NCBI RefSeq assembly: GCF_000373105.1
Contig: NZ_KB890480.1
Coordinates: 56,970-120,969, forward strand
Direction of reading: 5' to 3'
DNA: 64,000 nucleotides
Origin: Neolewinella persica DSM 23188
Lineage (GTDB): Bacteria > Bacteroidota > Bacteroidia > Chitinophagales > Saprospiraceae
Shown: positions 16,987 to 26,105 of the stretch, piece after piece
How positions within the stretch are numbered: the first letter of the stretch is position 1
How the letters are laid out: each line of letters opens with the position of its first letter
Position numbers and translations under genes: made by a program
The notes under the pieces: generated by a model
What the model was told of the DNA's origin: nothing
Seen by the model: the letters and a program-made list of their open reading frames with translations, nothing else
Database searches by the model: none

Positions 16987-18717
16987 ATGGAATTACCTCG
17001 TAAAGAGATCTCACCGGTTTGGTTCCTGTTGGTATGGTTTTTACTCAATTTACTACAGGCTGCCTTTACGCCACTTGATGCCGACGAGACCTACTACTGG
17101 ATGTACGCCAGCCGGCTGGACTGGGGGTACTTTGACCACCCTCCCGCTGTGGCCGTGTTGATCAGTCTGGGAAAAGATTGGTTGCCGGGCACCTTAGGTC
17201 TCCGTTTGGGCCACGTAGTGGCCGGTGCCGCCACGGTGGCTGGGATGTGGCATCTGCTTGGTCGCCCAAGGGGGAAGCTGCTCTGGTTGGCTGGTGCATT
17301 AGTTGCCGCTCAGCCTTTTCTCCATGTCTATGGCTTTATTGCCACGCCCGATGGACCACTGCTGCTTTTCAGTATTTTATATTTACTGGCGTACCGCCGG
17401 TTCCTACACGGACCTACCCTGGCCAATGGCGCGCTTTGGGGCCTGACCATGGCCGGCCTCCTTTACAGCAAATACCACGGAGTAATGCTGATCTTCTTCT
17501 CCGTTTTGCCGTATCTCTGGTGGCTGCTGCGAAAGCCCGGGGCATGGTTGGCCGCGCTGGGCGGAGCAGCCCTGTTCCTGCCACATATGTACTGGCAATA
17601 CGCTAATGATTTTCCCTCTTTTCGCTACCACCTGAGTGGGCGAAACGACGCCTACGAGCTGAAATACACCCTTGAGTACTTGCTGAATCAGCTGGTTATT
17701 TTTAGCCCCCTGCTGCTGTTCTACTACGTAATGACGTTCGTTAAATCGGGTCCGGTTAAGTTTAAGGAACTGGTGAATACCAAACTTTCTGCAACCCCTG
17801 ATTTCGCTACCGTTTGTCGCTGGCTGGTAATTGGCTTCCTGTTGTTTTTTCTCTATACCACCACTAAAGGCGGTACTGAAGCACAATGGACCGCGCTACT
17901 CAGCATCCCACTGGTTTACCTCCTCTTCGAAACAGCTAAGGACCGATTCCCCGGGTGGCAGCCACGTATTTACCTGCTGGCAGTCATCACCATCGGAATT
18001 TTATTGCTGGCCCGGCTCCTGTTAATGGCTCCGCGTCAATGGCTCCCTTTCGAAAAACCTTTCGATCACGAACCATGGACTGAACGCCTGGCTGAACGGG
18101 CCGACGGACTGCCCGTAATGGTCCAGAACAGCTATCGCCTGGCCTCTCTCTATGAATTTTATACCGGTAATCCCGCCTGGACCTTCACCGACGTACAATA
18201 TCGTCTGAACCAGTATGACCTGTGGACGGCTGACACCATATACCATGGCCAGGAAGTACTCCTCCTGGGGCAGAAAACCTGGGAGTATCCTGCCGGGACA
18301 CCCTTTAGAACCCAAACCCGGGACATGCTGACTGCACGGATTGCCGATTTTCAGGTCGCGAAGCAACTAGTCATCACTACGCCAGTCACCCTGCCTGATA
18401 CCGTTACGTCCGGAGATATTTACCCCGTTGAAATTGTGGGGACCATTCCACGTCGCTTCGGACTTGCGCGGCCGCTTCCACTACGTCCTTTTGTTACCTT
18501 CCATTACGCAGACGGCACGATGGACTTCGCTCAGCTAAATGAAGTAGCAACTGCTGTATTAATGCCCAATGAACCCACAATAATCTACAGCAGGACTATA
18601 AAAATCCCGACGGACGCCCCCGAAGGGCCAGTCGAAGTAGAATTCGGGCTGGGGTACGAAGGGATGCCACCGCTCCGGGGGCAGAGTGATCGGAAGAGTA
18701 GTCTTATAGTCAGATAG
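16987..18717 (+). CDS. ArnT/PMT-like membrane glycosyltransferase (GT39/GT83 type)
   Basis: A 576-residue multi-pass inner-membrane GT-C glycosyltransferase that would move a sugar from a polyprenyl-phosphate donor to a periplasmic acceptor. The first periplasmic loop carries the catalytic-type acidic pair (DADETYYW; D33-E34) and the YFDHPP motif typical of the family. About ten membrane helices fill residues 10-350, followed by a soluble C-terminal domain of about 200 residues. The acceptor is unknown. The stop codon lies inside palindrome E5, opposite the stop of the convergent VanY-like gene. Confidence 0.88.
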   Translation: MELPRKEISPVWFLLVWFLLNLLQAAFTPLDADETYYWMYASRLDWGYFDHPPAVAVLISLGKDWLPGTLGLRLGHVVAGAATVAGMWHLLGRPRGKLLWLAGALVAAQPFLHVYGFIATPDGPLLLFSILYLLAYRRFLHGPTLANGALWGLTMAGLLYSKYHGVMLIFFSVLPYLWWLLRKPGAWLAALGGAALFLPHMYWQYANDFPSFRYHLSGRNDAYELKYTLEYLLNQLVIFSPLLLFYYVMTFVKSGPVKFKELVNTKLSATPDFATVCRWLVIGFLLFFLYTTTKGGTEAQWTALLSIPLVYLLFETAKDRFPGWQPRIYLLAVITIGILLLARLLLMAPRQWLPFEKPFDHEPWTERLAERADGLPVMVQNSYRLASLYEFYTGNPAWTFTDVQYRLNQYDLWTADTIYHGQEVLLLGQKTWEYPAGTPFRTQTRDMLTARIADFQVAKQLVITTPVTLPDTVTSGDIYPVEIVGTIPRRFGLARPLPLRPFVTFHYADGTMDFAQLNEVATAVLMPNEPTIIYSRTIKIPTDAPEGPVEVEFGLGYEGMPPLRGQSDRKSSLIVR

Positions 18718-18783
18718 TCAAGTTGTCGGGGTGCCGAGCCAATTCAGTATCCCGAAAACGGGACAACCTGACAACTGACTATA
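18705..18783. repeat. Word-repeat palindrome E5 at a convergent gene junction
   Basis: TATAGTCAGATAGTCAAGTTGTC on the left faces GGACAACCTGACAACTGACTATA on the right, with a small CCCG/CGGG stem between. The stop codons of both convergent genes (18717 plus, 18779 minus) lie inside the arms. It could work as a bidirectional terminator. Confidence 0.8.
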
Positions 18784-19630
18784 GACACTCCCTATTTATC
18801 CCAAGCACATAGTCGTTGATCACTTCGATTTCGGTGGCCGCCGCTGCGCCGGCGAAGCCTCCGATGTCAGCATCCTTCATTTGGGAGACGGCATAATCGG
18901 TCAGTTGGGTAGCAATTGGAAGGTAGCTCCAGTGCCAGCGCTCTTCCTCATAGCCTTGTGGCCGTTCGGCTCCTTTTGGTGTATAAGGCTGACAAAAGCC
19001 GTAGGTGGCGGCATTAGCCGTGAGCCAGTCGTAGACTTTTTTACCTTCCCCCGATTTGAAATGCTCGTTATTCAGGGCATTCAGGTCCAGGTCGGTGCCC
19101 CAATGGTGGCGGCTGGTACCGGGCATCGAGGAGTAGCGGAGGATGGCCCGGGCGCGGTCGGCAGGTTCAGGATAAACTTCATCGGCTTTTTCTTTGCCTT
19201 CGAGCAGGCGTTGCCCGTTCCACTTGGCTTCCCATATTTGTTTTTGCCGCTTAAAATTGCGGGTTGCCGACACGATCACCAACTTTACGCCATCAGCCTT
19301 TGCGGCAGCGTGCATGGCTTCAAACCCGGCGTAGGTGTCTTGGTGCAACACGTAGGGATCTCCATCGGTGTATTTAGCTGCTACTTTTACGAAGTCGGGG
19401 TGGTTGGCAGGGTCAAATTTACCGGTGAGGTAGGCCTGGCTGGGGATGACCGGGGCATCAGAATTTTCGGGTTCCGGCAAAGTATCAGGTGGCGGGGGCG
19501 CAGGTGCAGGGGAGGTAGGAAGGGCAGCGGGCGTAGATACGGTTGCTTCTACCGTCTTGGTCTCCGGGTTCGGAGCGGAGGGTGAACAGGCAAATAAAAG
19601 AAACAGGAGGGCCAGAGATATCAATTTCAT
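18779..19630 (-). CDS. M15 family D-alanyl-D-alanine carboxypeptidase (VanY-like) lipoprotein
   Basis: A probable zinc peptidase trimming peptidoglycan stem peptides. A lipoprotein signal with lipobox LLFAC (Cys at about 15) is followed by a Pro/Ala/Thr-rich linker to about residue 60, then the catalytic domain. Zinc and catalytic motifs are complete: SRHHWGTDLDL gives the His and Asp ligands, and ERWHWSY gives the catalytic Glu and third His. The length is 283 residues. A copy of the dispersed 18-mer encodes part of the proline-rich linker (APAPPPP). Confidence 0.92.
   Translation of the reverse strand: MKLISLALLFLLFACSPSAPNPETKTVEATVSTPAALPTSPAPAPPPPDTLPEPENSDAPVIPSQAYLTGKFDPANHPDFVKVAAKYTDGDPYVLHQDTYAGFEAMHAAAKADGVKLVIVSATRNFKRQKQIWEAKWNGQRLLEGKEKADEVYPEPADRARAILRYSSMPGTSRHHWGTDLDLNALNNEHFKSGEGKKVYDWLTANAATYGFCQPYTPKGAERPQGYEEERWHWSYLPIATQLTDYAVSQMKDADIGGFAGAAAATEIEVINDYVLGINRECL
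19491..19507 (-). repeat. Dispersed 18-mer, copy 5
   Basis: GCACCTGCGCCCCCGCC in sense orientation within the proline-rich linker of the VanY-like lipoprotein. Confidence 0.7.
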
Positions 19631-19662
19631 AGGGCGAAGGTAGTACGTTCAGTAAAAGGTTC

Positions 19663-21051
19663 CTATTTAATGGCTTTTACGGCACCTTCCTTAAGTTGAG
19701 TAATCACTTTTTCGGCTGCTTCATCCGGCATCCAGGTCAGGCGGTAACGCCCATTTTTCTTTACCGTTATTTGGTAGAATGTGGAGGAAGACTCGTTCAC
19801 CGAAATTTTTTCGCAGGTTTCTTGCCCATCGTCAACGCTAAGGCAGACCTCCTCCACTTCCCCAAGTAGGATGTATTCACCGGGTTTCACCACTTTTGAC
19901 ATACCGGCGGTGTTTCGGATCCGCAGCACGTTGTCCTTACTGCTGAAATCGGAACTGTTCAGGATTACGCCACTTACCTCATCAGCAGAGTTAGTCTCCG
20001 AGACAATGACTTTTCCATCCCTGGAAGAAAAGCGATAAATGGCGATCTCCCCATAGTCTCCATCTACGATGGCGCTGGCGACCAATCCTCCGATTATTCC
20101 GAACATAGCCGAAGCTGCAGCAATGGTTCCCCCATTTTCACTTTTGAATAATTCCCTGGGTAAGGCCACCATTAACTGCTGTTGCTCGTCTCGCCAGACC
20201 TCGAAGTAATTGTCCTGGATCTTGAGGTAAGGCTTACCATCTATTTGTGCACCCCAAAATTCCTGGAACTCCCGCGCTTTTACCTCCTGGGGGCGTTTCA
20301 GGGTAATGATTTCGTAGGCCTTCCCATTTTCATCGATATGGGGATCGCGGGTTTTTCGCACCTCAGGCCGGACCGGATGAGATACGGTACCCGCACGAAA
20401 ATCCATAAAAGTCTGATAAAAGCCATCAGGGATTTCTTTAAGGTCTTTCTTGTCTACGGCGTAGTCGTTCGGGGCTTTGCGCAGCTCGGGCTCGGAAACT
20501 GTACGCCCCGGAGTAGCCGCCACCTCTTCCGGGAACTGGCGGAGTATTTTTTCTAATGCCTTGATGAGCGCCCTGGGATGCCCATCCGTAACGTCAATGC
20601 CGCTGCGTACGTCAACGAACCGTAAAGGTCCGTACAGCAAAAAACCATCTTTAGAGGGAATCGCCAATTCTGCTTCCAACTCCACCTTGGCTGATTCGCT
20701 CGTAGCCCCTACAAATTCGTTTAGGGTAAGCGCAGTGATCCGTACTTTGGCCAGCGTCTCTTCCCGCTGATTTGCGCTGCGGAGAAACAGGCTGCTGAGG
20801 CCAAGTTCCAGACCGTTTTTGATTTTAAGGTCCACTTGCCGGTTGCCGATTCCTTTGTGGGCAGTGCCGAGAGAGGCTCCTCCGGTCCCCGTAGCATCGA
20901 TTACTTCGTCGATGAGGAAAGGGATGTCCGTAAGGTCGATTTCATATCCGCCAAAATCCAGTTCCAGGATATCCTTGCCCGGGTCTGCCTGGGCGAATAA
21001 AGGGCTGGTGAGAACAATTAATAAGAGGTTAAAGCAGGATGTTTTTAGCAT
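19663..21051 (-). CDS. Hypothetical secreted protein
   Basis: A 462-residue protein with a signal peptide (ends SPLFAQ). I do not recognise it. The middle (about 190-300) includes a segment that reads like a set of user-set parameters or ligand strands (YFEVWRDEQQQLMVALPREL), then a hydrophobic, Gly/Ala-rich patch (AAASAMFGIIGGLVASAIV, about 315-333) that could be a membrane segment. The C-terminal 100 residues contain two Cys (EEVCLSVDDGQETCE) in a beta-rich region. It lies 32 bp upstream of the VanY-like gene on the same strand, so the two may be co-transcribed. Confidence 0.65.
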   Translation of the reverse strand: MLKTSCFNLLLIVLTSPLFAQADPGKDILELDFGGYEIDLTDIPFLIDEVIDATGTGGASLGTAHKGIGNRQVDLKIKNGLELGLSSLFLRSANQREETLAKVRITALTLNEFVGATSESAKVELEAELAIPSKDGFLLYGPLRFVDVRSGIDVTDGHPRALIKALEKILRQFPEEVAATPGRTVSEPELRKAPNDYAVDKKDLKEIPDGFYQTFMDFRAGTVSHPVRPEVRKTRDPHIDENGKAYEIITLKRPQEVKAREFQEFWGAQIDGKPYLKIQDNYFEVWRDEQQQLMVALPRELFKSENGGTIAAASAMFGIIGGLVASAIVDGDYGEIAIYRFSSRDGKVIVSETNSADEVSGVILNSSDFSSKDNVLRIRNTAGMSKVVKPGEYILLGEVEEVCLSVDDGQETCEKISVNESSSTFYQITVKKNGRYRLTWMPDEAAEKVITQLKEGAVKAIK

Positions 21052-21353
21052 TATCCTTTAGCGTTGAGAAGATTCACCGACTGAAACGGCGAAGGCTTTA
21101 TTGTTGTTGATTCGCGTTTAGTTAATTTTTTTCTCACCCTTCCTTGCTCTTTTGTCCTTGTCGCCGCACCTGCGGCCGCGCCTTTTTACAAACTATGGAG
21201 CTAGGAATCAGGAACTAGAAACCAGGAGCTAAGAGCCAGGCTACCGCATATACCACTCGGTGCGCTTTCGCTTCCTCGCTTAAAGTAAGCAAGCGACCGC
21301 TGAAGGCAGCCACGAAGTGCATCGCCGCGAACGACGGCCTGGTTCCCTGGTTC
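21052..21353. other. Intergenic region with 18-mer and palindrome E6
   Basis: No gene is seen. It holds the 18-mer copy at 21166 and palindrome E6. Confidence 0.7.
21166..21182 (+). repeat. Dispersed 18-mer, copy 6
   Basis: GCACCTGCGGCCGCGCC, intergenic, followed by a T-run. Confidence 0.85.
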
Positions 21354-21362
21354 CTAAGCTCC
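21186..21362. repeat. Word-repeat palindrome E6
   Basis: GAGCTAGGAATCAGGAACTAG / AACCAGGAGCTAAGAGCCAGG on the left matches GGCCTGGTTCCCTGGTTCC / TAAGCTCCTAAG on the right in reverse complement. The core holds CTACCGC, GCTTCCTCGC and AAGCAAGCG. The right arm runs over the stop codon of the ion channel gene. Confidence 0.8.
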
Positions 21363-22127
21363 TAAGTCCCGTCTTAAAGCCCGGATCTCCTCCGTTAGCG
21401 CATCAACCTTGTCTTCCAGGTCTTTATTATTGTCCATCATCATCTCGTCGATGAAAACTGCGTTAGCCAGGCTCATACCGAAAATGCCGCCCAAAACGAC
21501 GACTATGGCAAAATAGAACCTGGTCATGCCGATGGTCATTGGGCTATCAGTGGTCTTTACGATGGCGGCCGGGATTTCATTCCATCCTTCAAGGGTGAAA
21601 AGCTGGAAGATGCTGTAAATGCTGACTAAAGGATTGCCAAAATACTCTGGTGCCATATCAGCATAGAAGTGGCAGGTAATGATCGCCAGCATGAAATTGA
21701 GGAAAACCAGCACCGCCAATACAAAAACGGAGGCTTTCATTGCCCGGCCGAGCCCGGCCATGACCTGCTCAATATTGGGAATGAACCGTAGGAACCGCAC
21801 CAGGCGAATCAGCCGGAACAAGCGCAGTAAGATCAGTAGGCCAGCGGCATCCGGGATGTCTAGCACGCCTTCCAGAAACACCGGCAGGCTTCCCATTACG
21901 ATAAGAAAATCAAACCTGTTCCACGCTGCACTAAAATATTCTTTGGGCTTTAGTACGGCCAGCTTAACGATCACCTCTACCAGAAAGAAGAGGATGAACG
22001 CATGGTCAATGGTCAGCAGCCACCAATTATCCCGGAACTCAGGAAAGTACAGCGCAAAGATCACCACTGCGTTGATGATGATGGCGGTGAGCATGGCGCG
22101 CTCGCTGAGAAAAAGGCGTTTTAGCAT
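21354..22127 (-). CDS. Voltage-gated ion channel, NaChBac (BacNav)-like
   Basis: A single-domain six-helix cation channel of about 257 residues. Four voltage-sensor helices are visible, with S4 carrying regularly spaced arginines (RLFRLIRLVRFLRF). The pore loop has FTLEGWNE at the place of the FTLESWAS selectivity filter of bacterial sodium channels. A C-terminal coiled coil (NNKDLEDKVDALTEEIRALRRD) would join the tetramer. The ATG at 22127 is preferred over the in-frame TTG at 22184. The TTG overlaps the minus-strand -7 box, and the codons between are TGCAACC-type repeat words. Confidence 0.88.
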   Translation of the reverse strand: MLKRLFLSERAMLTAIIINAVVIFALYFPEFRDNWWLLTIDHAFILFFLVEVIVKLAVLKPKEYFSAAWNRFDFLIVMGSLPVFLEGVLDIPDAAGLLILLRLFRLIRLVRFLRFIPNIEQVMAGLGRAMKASVFVLAVLVFLNFMLAIITCHFYADMAPEYFGNPLVSIYSIFQLFTLEGWNEIPAAIVKTTDSPMTIGMTRFYFAIVVVLGGIFGMSLANAVFIDEMMMDNNKDLEDKVDALTEEIRALRRDLGA

Positions 22128-22181
22128 GGGGTCGGGCAGTGGTTGCAGGTGTTGCGATGGTTGCAGTCTGCTAAGGGTGGA

Positions 22182-22189
22182 CAAAGTTA
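22182..22189 (-). promoter_or_regulatory. -7 box (TAACTTTG) of the ion channel gene
   Basis: A TAnnTTTG match on the minus strand, 54 bp before the preferred ATG. Confidence 0.6.
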
Positions 22190-22315
22190 GCCAAAAAAAA
22201 ATTCAACCTGAGTCTTTGCAGGGTAAGTGTATGACCAGATGATCTCTAGTACGCTCCTTACACACCCATGGCCTCCCACAACCAATAATTTAAAAGCAGG
22301 CCGTATTTTACGCCC

Positions 22316-23155
22316 ATGGAAACGATCGTGCAATATTTTACGGACATCCCTTCTTCACATCGCAGCCTGATCCTGGTGGGCGGAATCACTATTTTCTGGT
22401 TGATCGAGAGTGCGGTTCCGCTCTTTTCCGCCAACTACGGAAAATGGAAGCATGCGGGTATCAATTTTTTCTTTACGTTGACTACGATCATCGTAAACTT
22501 TCTCCTGGCCTTTATTCTGGTGTCGACCAGTGAATGGGTTGTCACCGCCAATTTCGGCTTGCTTCAATGGCTAAATACGCCCCTTTGGGCGACTTTGCTA
22601 CTTGGCTTGCCGCTGTTGGACCTAATCGGTGCTTACGCAGCCCACTGGACAGAACACCGGATTCCCGTGCTCTGGCGCTTCCACCTGGTTCATCACACAG
22701 ACCAGCACATCGATACCACTTCGGCTAACCGCCACCACCCCGGAGAGAGTGTGATCCGCTTCGTATTTACTACGGCGGCCGTTCTTATTGTCGGCGCACC
22801 GATCTGGCTGGTGTTCCTATATCAGAGTATGAGTGTGGTGTTGTCCCAATTCAACCACGCCAATATCGTAGTGCCGAAGTGGCTCGATAAGGTTCTAAGC
22901 CCGGTTTTTGTTACGCCGGATATGCACCGCGTTCACCACCATTACCGAATGCCCTATACGGACACCAACTTTGGTAACATCTTTAGTTTTTGGGATAAGG
23001 TCCTGGGGACCTACGCTGCCGTCGATAACCGGAAGCTTGTTTATGGCGTCGATACGCACATGGATACTGCGGACCATTCCAATATTGGGCAAATGCTCAA
23101 AATCCCGTTTGTGAAACGGGAGACCAAGCAGTACGACGTCGAAGAAAAACTGTAG
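22316..23155 (+). CDS. Sterol desaturase / fatty acid hydroxylase family protein
   Basis: A 279-residue integral membrane di-iron oxygenase. The histidine clusters are in the family order: HWTEH (about 105), HLVHHTD (about 117), and DMHRVHHHYR (about 203). Four to five membrane helices surround them. The substrate may be a lipid or carotenoid and is not evident. The gene converges on the DUF1015 gene with only 2 bp between the stop codons and no terminator. Confidence 0.9.
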   Translation: METIVQYFTDIPSSHRSLILVGGITIFWLIESAVPLFSANYGKWKHAGINFFFTLTTIIVNFLLAFILVSTSEWVVTANFGLLQWLNTPLWATLLLGLPLLDLIGAYAAHWTEHRIPVLWRFHLVHHTDQHIDTTSANRHHPGESVIRFVFTTAAVLIVGAPIWLVFLYQSMSVVLSQFNHANIVVPKWLDKVLSPVFVTPDMHRVHHHYRMPYTDTNFGNIFSFWDKVLGTYAAVDNRKLVYGVDTHMDTADHSNIGQMLKIPFVKRETKQYDVEEKL

Positions 23156-23157
23156 CG

Positions 23158-24246
23158 CTACGGTTTCCAAACAATCAACCCACTGGGCACCCTGGGCTCA
23201 AACCGCGTGCTCTTAGGCGGCAGTAATCTGCCCGCCTCAATTTCCGCAAAGAAGATACTTTTTGGCAAGGGGAAACCGACAAGACAGATATGTTCCTGCG
23301 GAGGAAGAAAGTCTACCAGACCCTCAGCCGTATTCTCTACAGGTTCAAAGGTGATGCGCTGGTCCGAACGGGTGTCCGTAATATTAAATATTGCGGGAAG
23401 GACGGTGTGTTCCAGCCATTCAACATCAATGGGAGCGTTAGCAGGGCTATCCTTTCTACGCAGTCGAAAGTTCCTACCGTTGCGGGTCAGCAGCCATTCA
23501 CCGGGCTGAACTGGTGCCTGCGGTGTCTCTAGTGGCTCAACCTCAAAAAACGGCGTAAGTGAGGGCAGCAGTTTGTCTATTGGCCGATCGTCGTCGATCA
23601 GCCGTGCGAAGGCACCGATGGTGAGTTCGTCGGCACCGATTAGGCAAACGGGGACGAACTCAAAACCGGGGACGCCTGCGGCGCCCAGGCGGGCATGGGT
23701 TTCGGCCCGGTGGTGGCCGTCGGCAATGCAAAGCGGGCCAAAATCAGAGAGGGCGGGTACCTGCGGTAGCGGATAGTCATCACTTGCTACTTCACTGTAA
23801 AAGCTGTTCATGTGGTAAGAACGTAGCTCATAATAGTTTTCCTTACCGACAAAATCAAGGCAAGGCGTTGTGATACTGTGGGTCTCATCCATTTTTGCCC
23901 ACCAATCTTTGAGTGAGGGGACCGTGAGTAATACTGGCTTGCCTAACGCACCGTTATCGGCCAGGACCATTGTCTCCTGTCGATTAAGCCTGGAGAGTAA
24001 GGTCTGCTCATGAGGGCGAACAGTACCATCAAGAAAGTAGCTATATGGAAGTAATCCGCAAATGCCGGTACAATTTTCGCCACGGTTTTCCTTGCGAATG
24101 GTCAAGTGGGCGTAAGCGTAATGATCCTGATCAAAAATATGATCAGGCAAAGAGCTTACCCCGTTTCTTGTATTGGGTAAATCTCCTACTACTGAGCCAA
24201 ACGGCAGGTGGTAAAATTTGGGAAAAGGGAGCAGTTCTACGGACAT
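23158..24246 (-). CDS. DUF1015 domain-containing protein
   Basis: A 362-residue cytosolic protein of the DUF1015 family, of unknown activity. It is recognised by the central IADGHHRAETHARLG segment (about 192) and the C-terminal LPPKSTRFEPRVPSGLIVW segment. It is somewhat shorter than the 400-residue family average and appears complete. Members are often near serine or phosphoglycerate genes in Bacteroidota, but here it stands alone. Confidence 0.88.
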   Translation of the reverse strand: MSVELLPFPKFYHLPFGSVVGDLPNTRNGVSSLPDHIFDQDHYAYAHLTIRKENRGENCTGICGLLPYSYFLDGTVRPHEQTLLSRLNRQETMVLADNGALGKPVLLTVPSLKDWWAKMDETHSITTPCLDFVGKENYYELRSYHMNSFYSEVASDDYPLPQVPALSDFGPLCIADGHHRAETHARLGAAGVPGFEFVPVCLIGADELTIGAFARLIDDDRPIDKLLPSLTPFFEVEPLETPQAPVQPGEWLLTRNGRNFRLRRKDSPANAPIDVEWLEHTVLPAIFNITDTRSDQRITFEPVENTAEGLVDFLPPQEHICLVGFPLPKSIFFAEIEAGRLLPPKSTRFEPRVPSGLIVWKP

Positions 24247-24302
24247 AATAATGGGGTAGTTGCCGCAAGGTAGCTTTTAGTCGAATATGCTGCCAATAGT
24301 TA

Positions 24303-24350
24303 TTGCTACAAAAGAAGAGAGAGGCGTGGCACAAGTGCCACACCTCTCCT
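24303..24350 (-). terminator. Probable terminator of the PorV gene
   Basis: GAGAGGTGTGGCA pairs with TGCCACGCCTCTC, then TCTTCTTTTG on the minus strand. It lies 125 bp after the PorV stop. A second small stem (CCGGT/ACCGG) lies between. Confidence 0.6.
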
Positions 24351-24475
24351 GAACTAAACCCCAGTTATAAAAAATCTTTAATCGACCGGTGTGCAACCGG
24401 CGTCTGTTGCAATATACGGAGTTAACCCCCTTAAAATTGCGTTAGTATAGCAGAAAAACCTCCTGAAGAGAAATT

Positions 24476-25690
24476 TTAACGTGCACTGGCAGTGGCGCCA
24501 AAGTCAAATAGCAGACTAAAGCGTAGTGTGTTGTCGAGTGGGTTACGCTGATTGCCAGTCGGGACCAGGTAGCTGAAGTTCAGACCGAAGATGTTGTACT
24601 TCAGTCCAAGACCCGCCGTGAGGTACCGACGGCCACCTTTGGTACTGTGCTCGGTGAAGTAACCGGCGCGAACGGCAAATTGCTTGTCGTACCAGTATTC
24701 AGCGCCAATGCTGTAGGTAAATTCACGAAGTTCTTCACCGAAGCCCTGTGGCGCATCGCTGAGGCTGCTGAAGAGACCGGCGATGGGCGATTGGTCATCG
24801 ATCTGGTCCTGGTCGCAGTTGACGTCTGTACCATCACACGGGGTAGGGACCAACAACTTATTGGTCTCCGCAGTGATGGTGAACTCGTTGTACTGGTCCA
24901 GTTGGAAGGTGTAGGCGGCGCCGACGGCGAGGTTGGCGGGCAGGAAGTCCCTTACGGTATCCTGCGTATAAGTAATCTTTGCGCCGATATTGGTAATGGC
25001 GGCACCGATGGCAAACTTGTTGTTCTTGCCTCCACTGGTCCGGATGTTGTCATTACGGTAGGTAAAACCGAGGTCGGCGGCAAATGCCTGGCCAGCTTCG
25101 AGGACGACACCACTCACTTCCTGGCCGCTGGCCAGGTTGGAGTTGATGTACTTACCCGTCAGGCTGGCGCTGAACCGGTCACTTAGCTTACGGGTGTAAG
25201 CTAAGGCGAATTCAAATTCGTTCGGTTTGCCCGTTCCGGTGTTCATGCCGTTTACGTCGGTGTACTGAATATCTCCCAGGCTAAAGTAGCGCAGGGAGGC
25301 ACCCACTGCCTCAAACTCGTTCAGCTTTTTGTAGCCGCCGAGGTAGGCGAGGTAGACGTCATTGAGGCCCAGTGCCTGTAGCCAGGGAGTGTACGTGGCG
25401 CCCAGGGCCAGGTCTTCTTCAGCGAAGGCGAGGCGACTGGCGTTGTAGTGCATCGAGTTGGCGTCACCGCTAAGTGCCACACCGGCATCGCCCATGGCAC
25501 CACCTCGGGCGTCGGGGTTGATGCGCAGGAAAGGGACGGCAGAGACTACGGTATTCACACAGGGAAGACCAGTACCCGGGGTTACCGGGTTTTCGTTTTC
25601 ATCGAGGACACAAGCGTTTTGAGCACTCAAAGAAAGGCTCAGGCAGCAGAGCGCGATAAAGCAGAGAGAGTTGCGTAAGATTCGTTGCAT
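24476..25690 (-). CDS. porV: Type IX secretion system outer membrane protein PorV
   Basis: A 404-residue FadL-type 14-strand barrel, the shuttle that carries T9SS cargo to the attachment complex. The signal peptide ends SLSLSAQ. The diagnostic N-terminal segment (VPFLRINPDARGGAMGDAGVALS) and the aromatic-rich barrel end (LRFSLLFDFGA) are both present. It implies type IX secretion, and hence surface enzymes and possibly gliding, in this organism. It is monocistronic. Confidence 0.93.
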   Translation of the reverse strand: MQRILRNSLCFIALCCLSLSLSAQNACVLDENENPVTPGTGLPCVNTVVSAVPFLRINPDARGGAMGDAGVALSGDANSMHYNASRLAFAEEDLALGATYTPWLQALGLNDVYLAYLGGYKKLNEFEAVGASLRYFSLGDIQYTDVNGMNTGTGKPNEFEFALAYTRKLSDRFSASLTGKYINSNLASGQEVSGVVLEAGQAFAADLGFTYRNDNIRTSGGKNNKFAIGAAITNIGAKITYTQDTVRDFLPANLAVGAAYTFQLDQYNEFTITAETNKLLVPTPCDGTDVNCDQDQIDDQSPIAGLFSSLSDAPQGFGEELREFTYSIGAEYWYDKQFAVRAGYFTEHSTKGGRRYLTAGLGLKYNIFGLNFSYLVPTGNQRNPLDNTLRFSLLFDFGATASAR

Positions 25691-25847
25691 GGTAGCTATT
25701 AATAATTCCGAAAATGATGCCCACCGGGGAAATTGTCAATGGTGGAGCCACAGATTAATCGCCTTTAGAGGCTGGCGTGATGCCCGTTAAGGCTTTTTTA
25801 ACGGTTGGTTGCGGGGGCTTATTTTTGGAGGGATGATTTTGAGGGGG

Positions 25848-25855
25848 CAAAGTTA
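25848..25855 (-). promoter_or_regulatory. -7 box (TAACTTTG) of porV
   Basis: A minus-strand TAnnTTTG match. It would give a leader of about 150 nt containing an inverted repeat. Confidence 0.55.
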
Positions 25856-26042
25856 GGGTTTTCATCGGTTTGTTTCATGATGGATGACTTGTGCAGGAGA
25901 TTTGTGGTACGGACAGGCAGGTTTAGGCGTTTTCTTTCGGTGTGGTAACTAAACCCTGCCGGCACGCCGTAGCTGATTATCTTGTACCGCTGTTCCAAAA
26001 TATTGCGCCTTTATTTTGGCAGGCTCAGTAGTTTTCTGCTTC

Positions 26043-26084
26043 AAAAAAAACGCCGCGCCGCTTCCGAAGAAGTGGCGCGGCGTT
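26043..26084 (-). terminator. Terminator of dnaN
   Basis: AACGCCGCGCCACTT pairs with the opposite strand (one mismatch) and a run of eight T follows on the minus strand, 20 bp after the dnaN stop. Confidence 0.92.
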
Positions 26085-26105
26085 CGCAAGAGAGGAGCGG
26101 TGGCC

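Larger units (their letters stand above)
25691..26105. other. Intergenic region upstream of porV
   Basis: No gene is seen. It holds the porV promoter box (25848), a CCGTTAAGGCTTTTTTAACGG hairpin (about 25783-25803) within the presumed porV leader, and the dnaN terminator. Confidence 0.6.
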
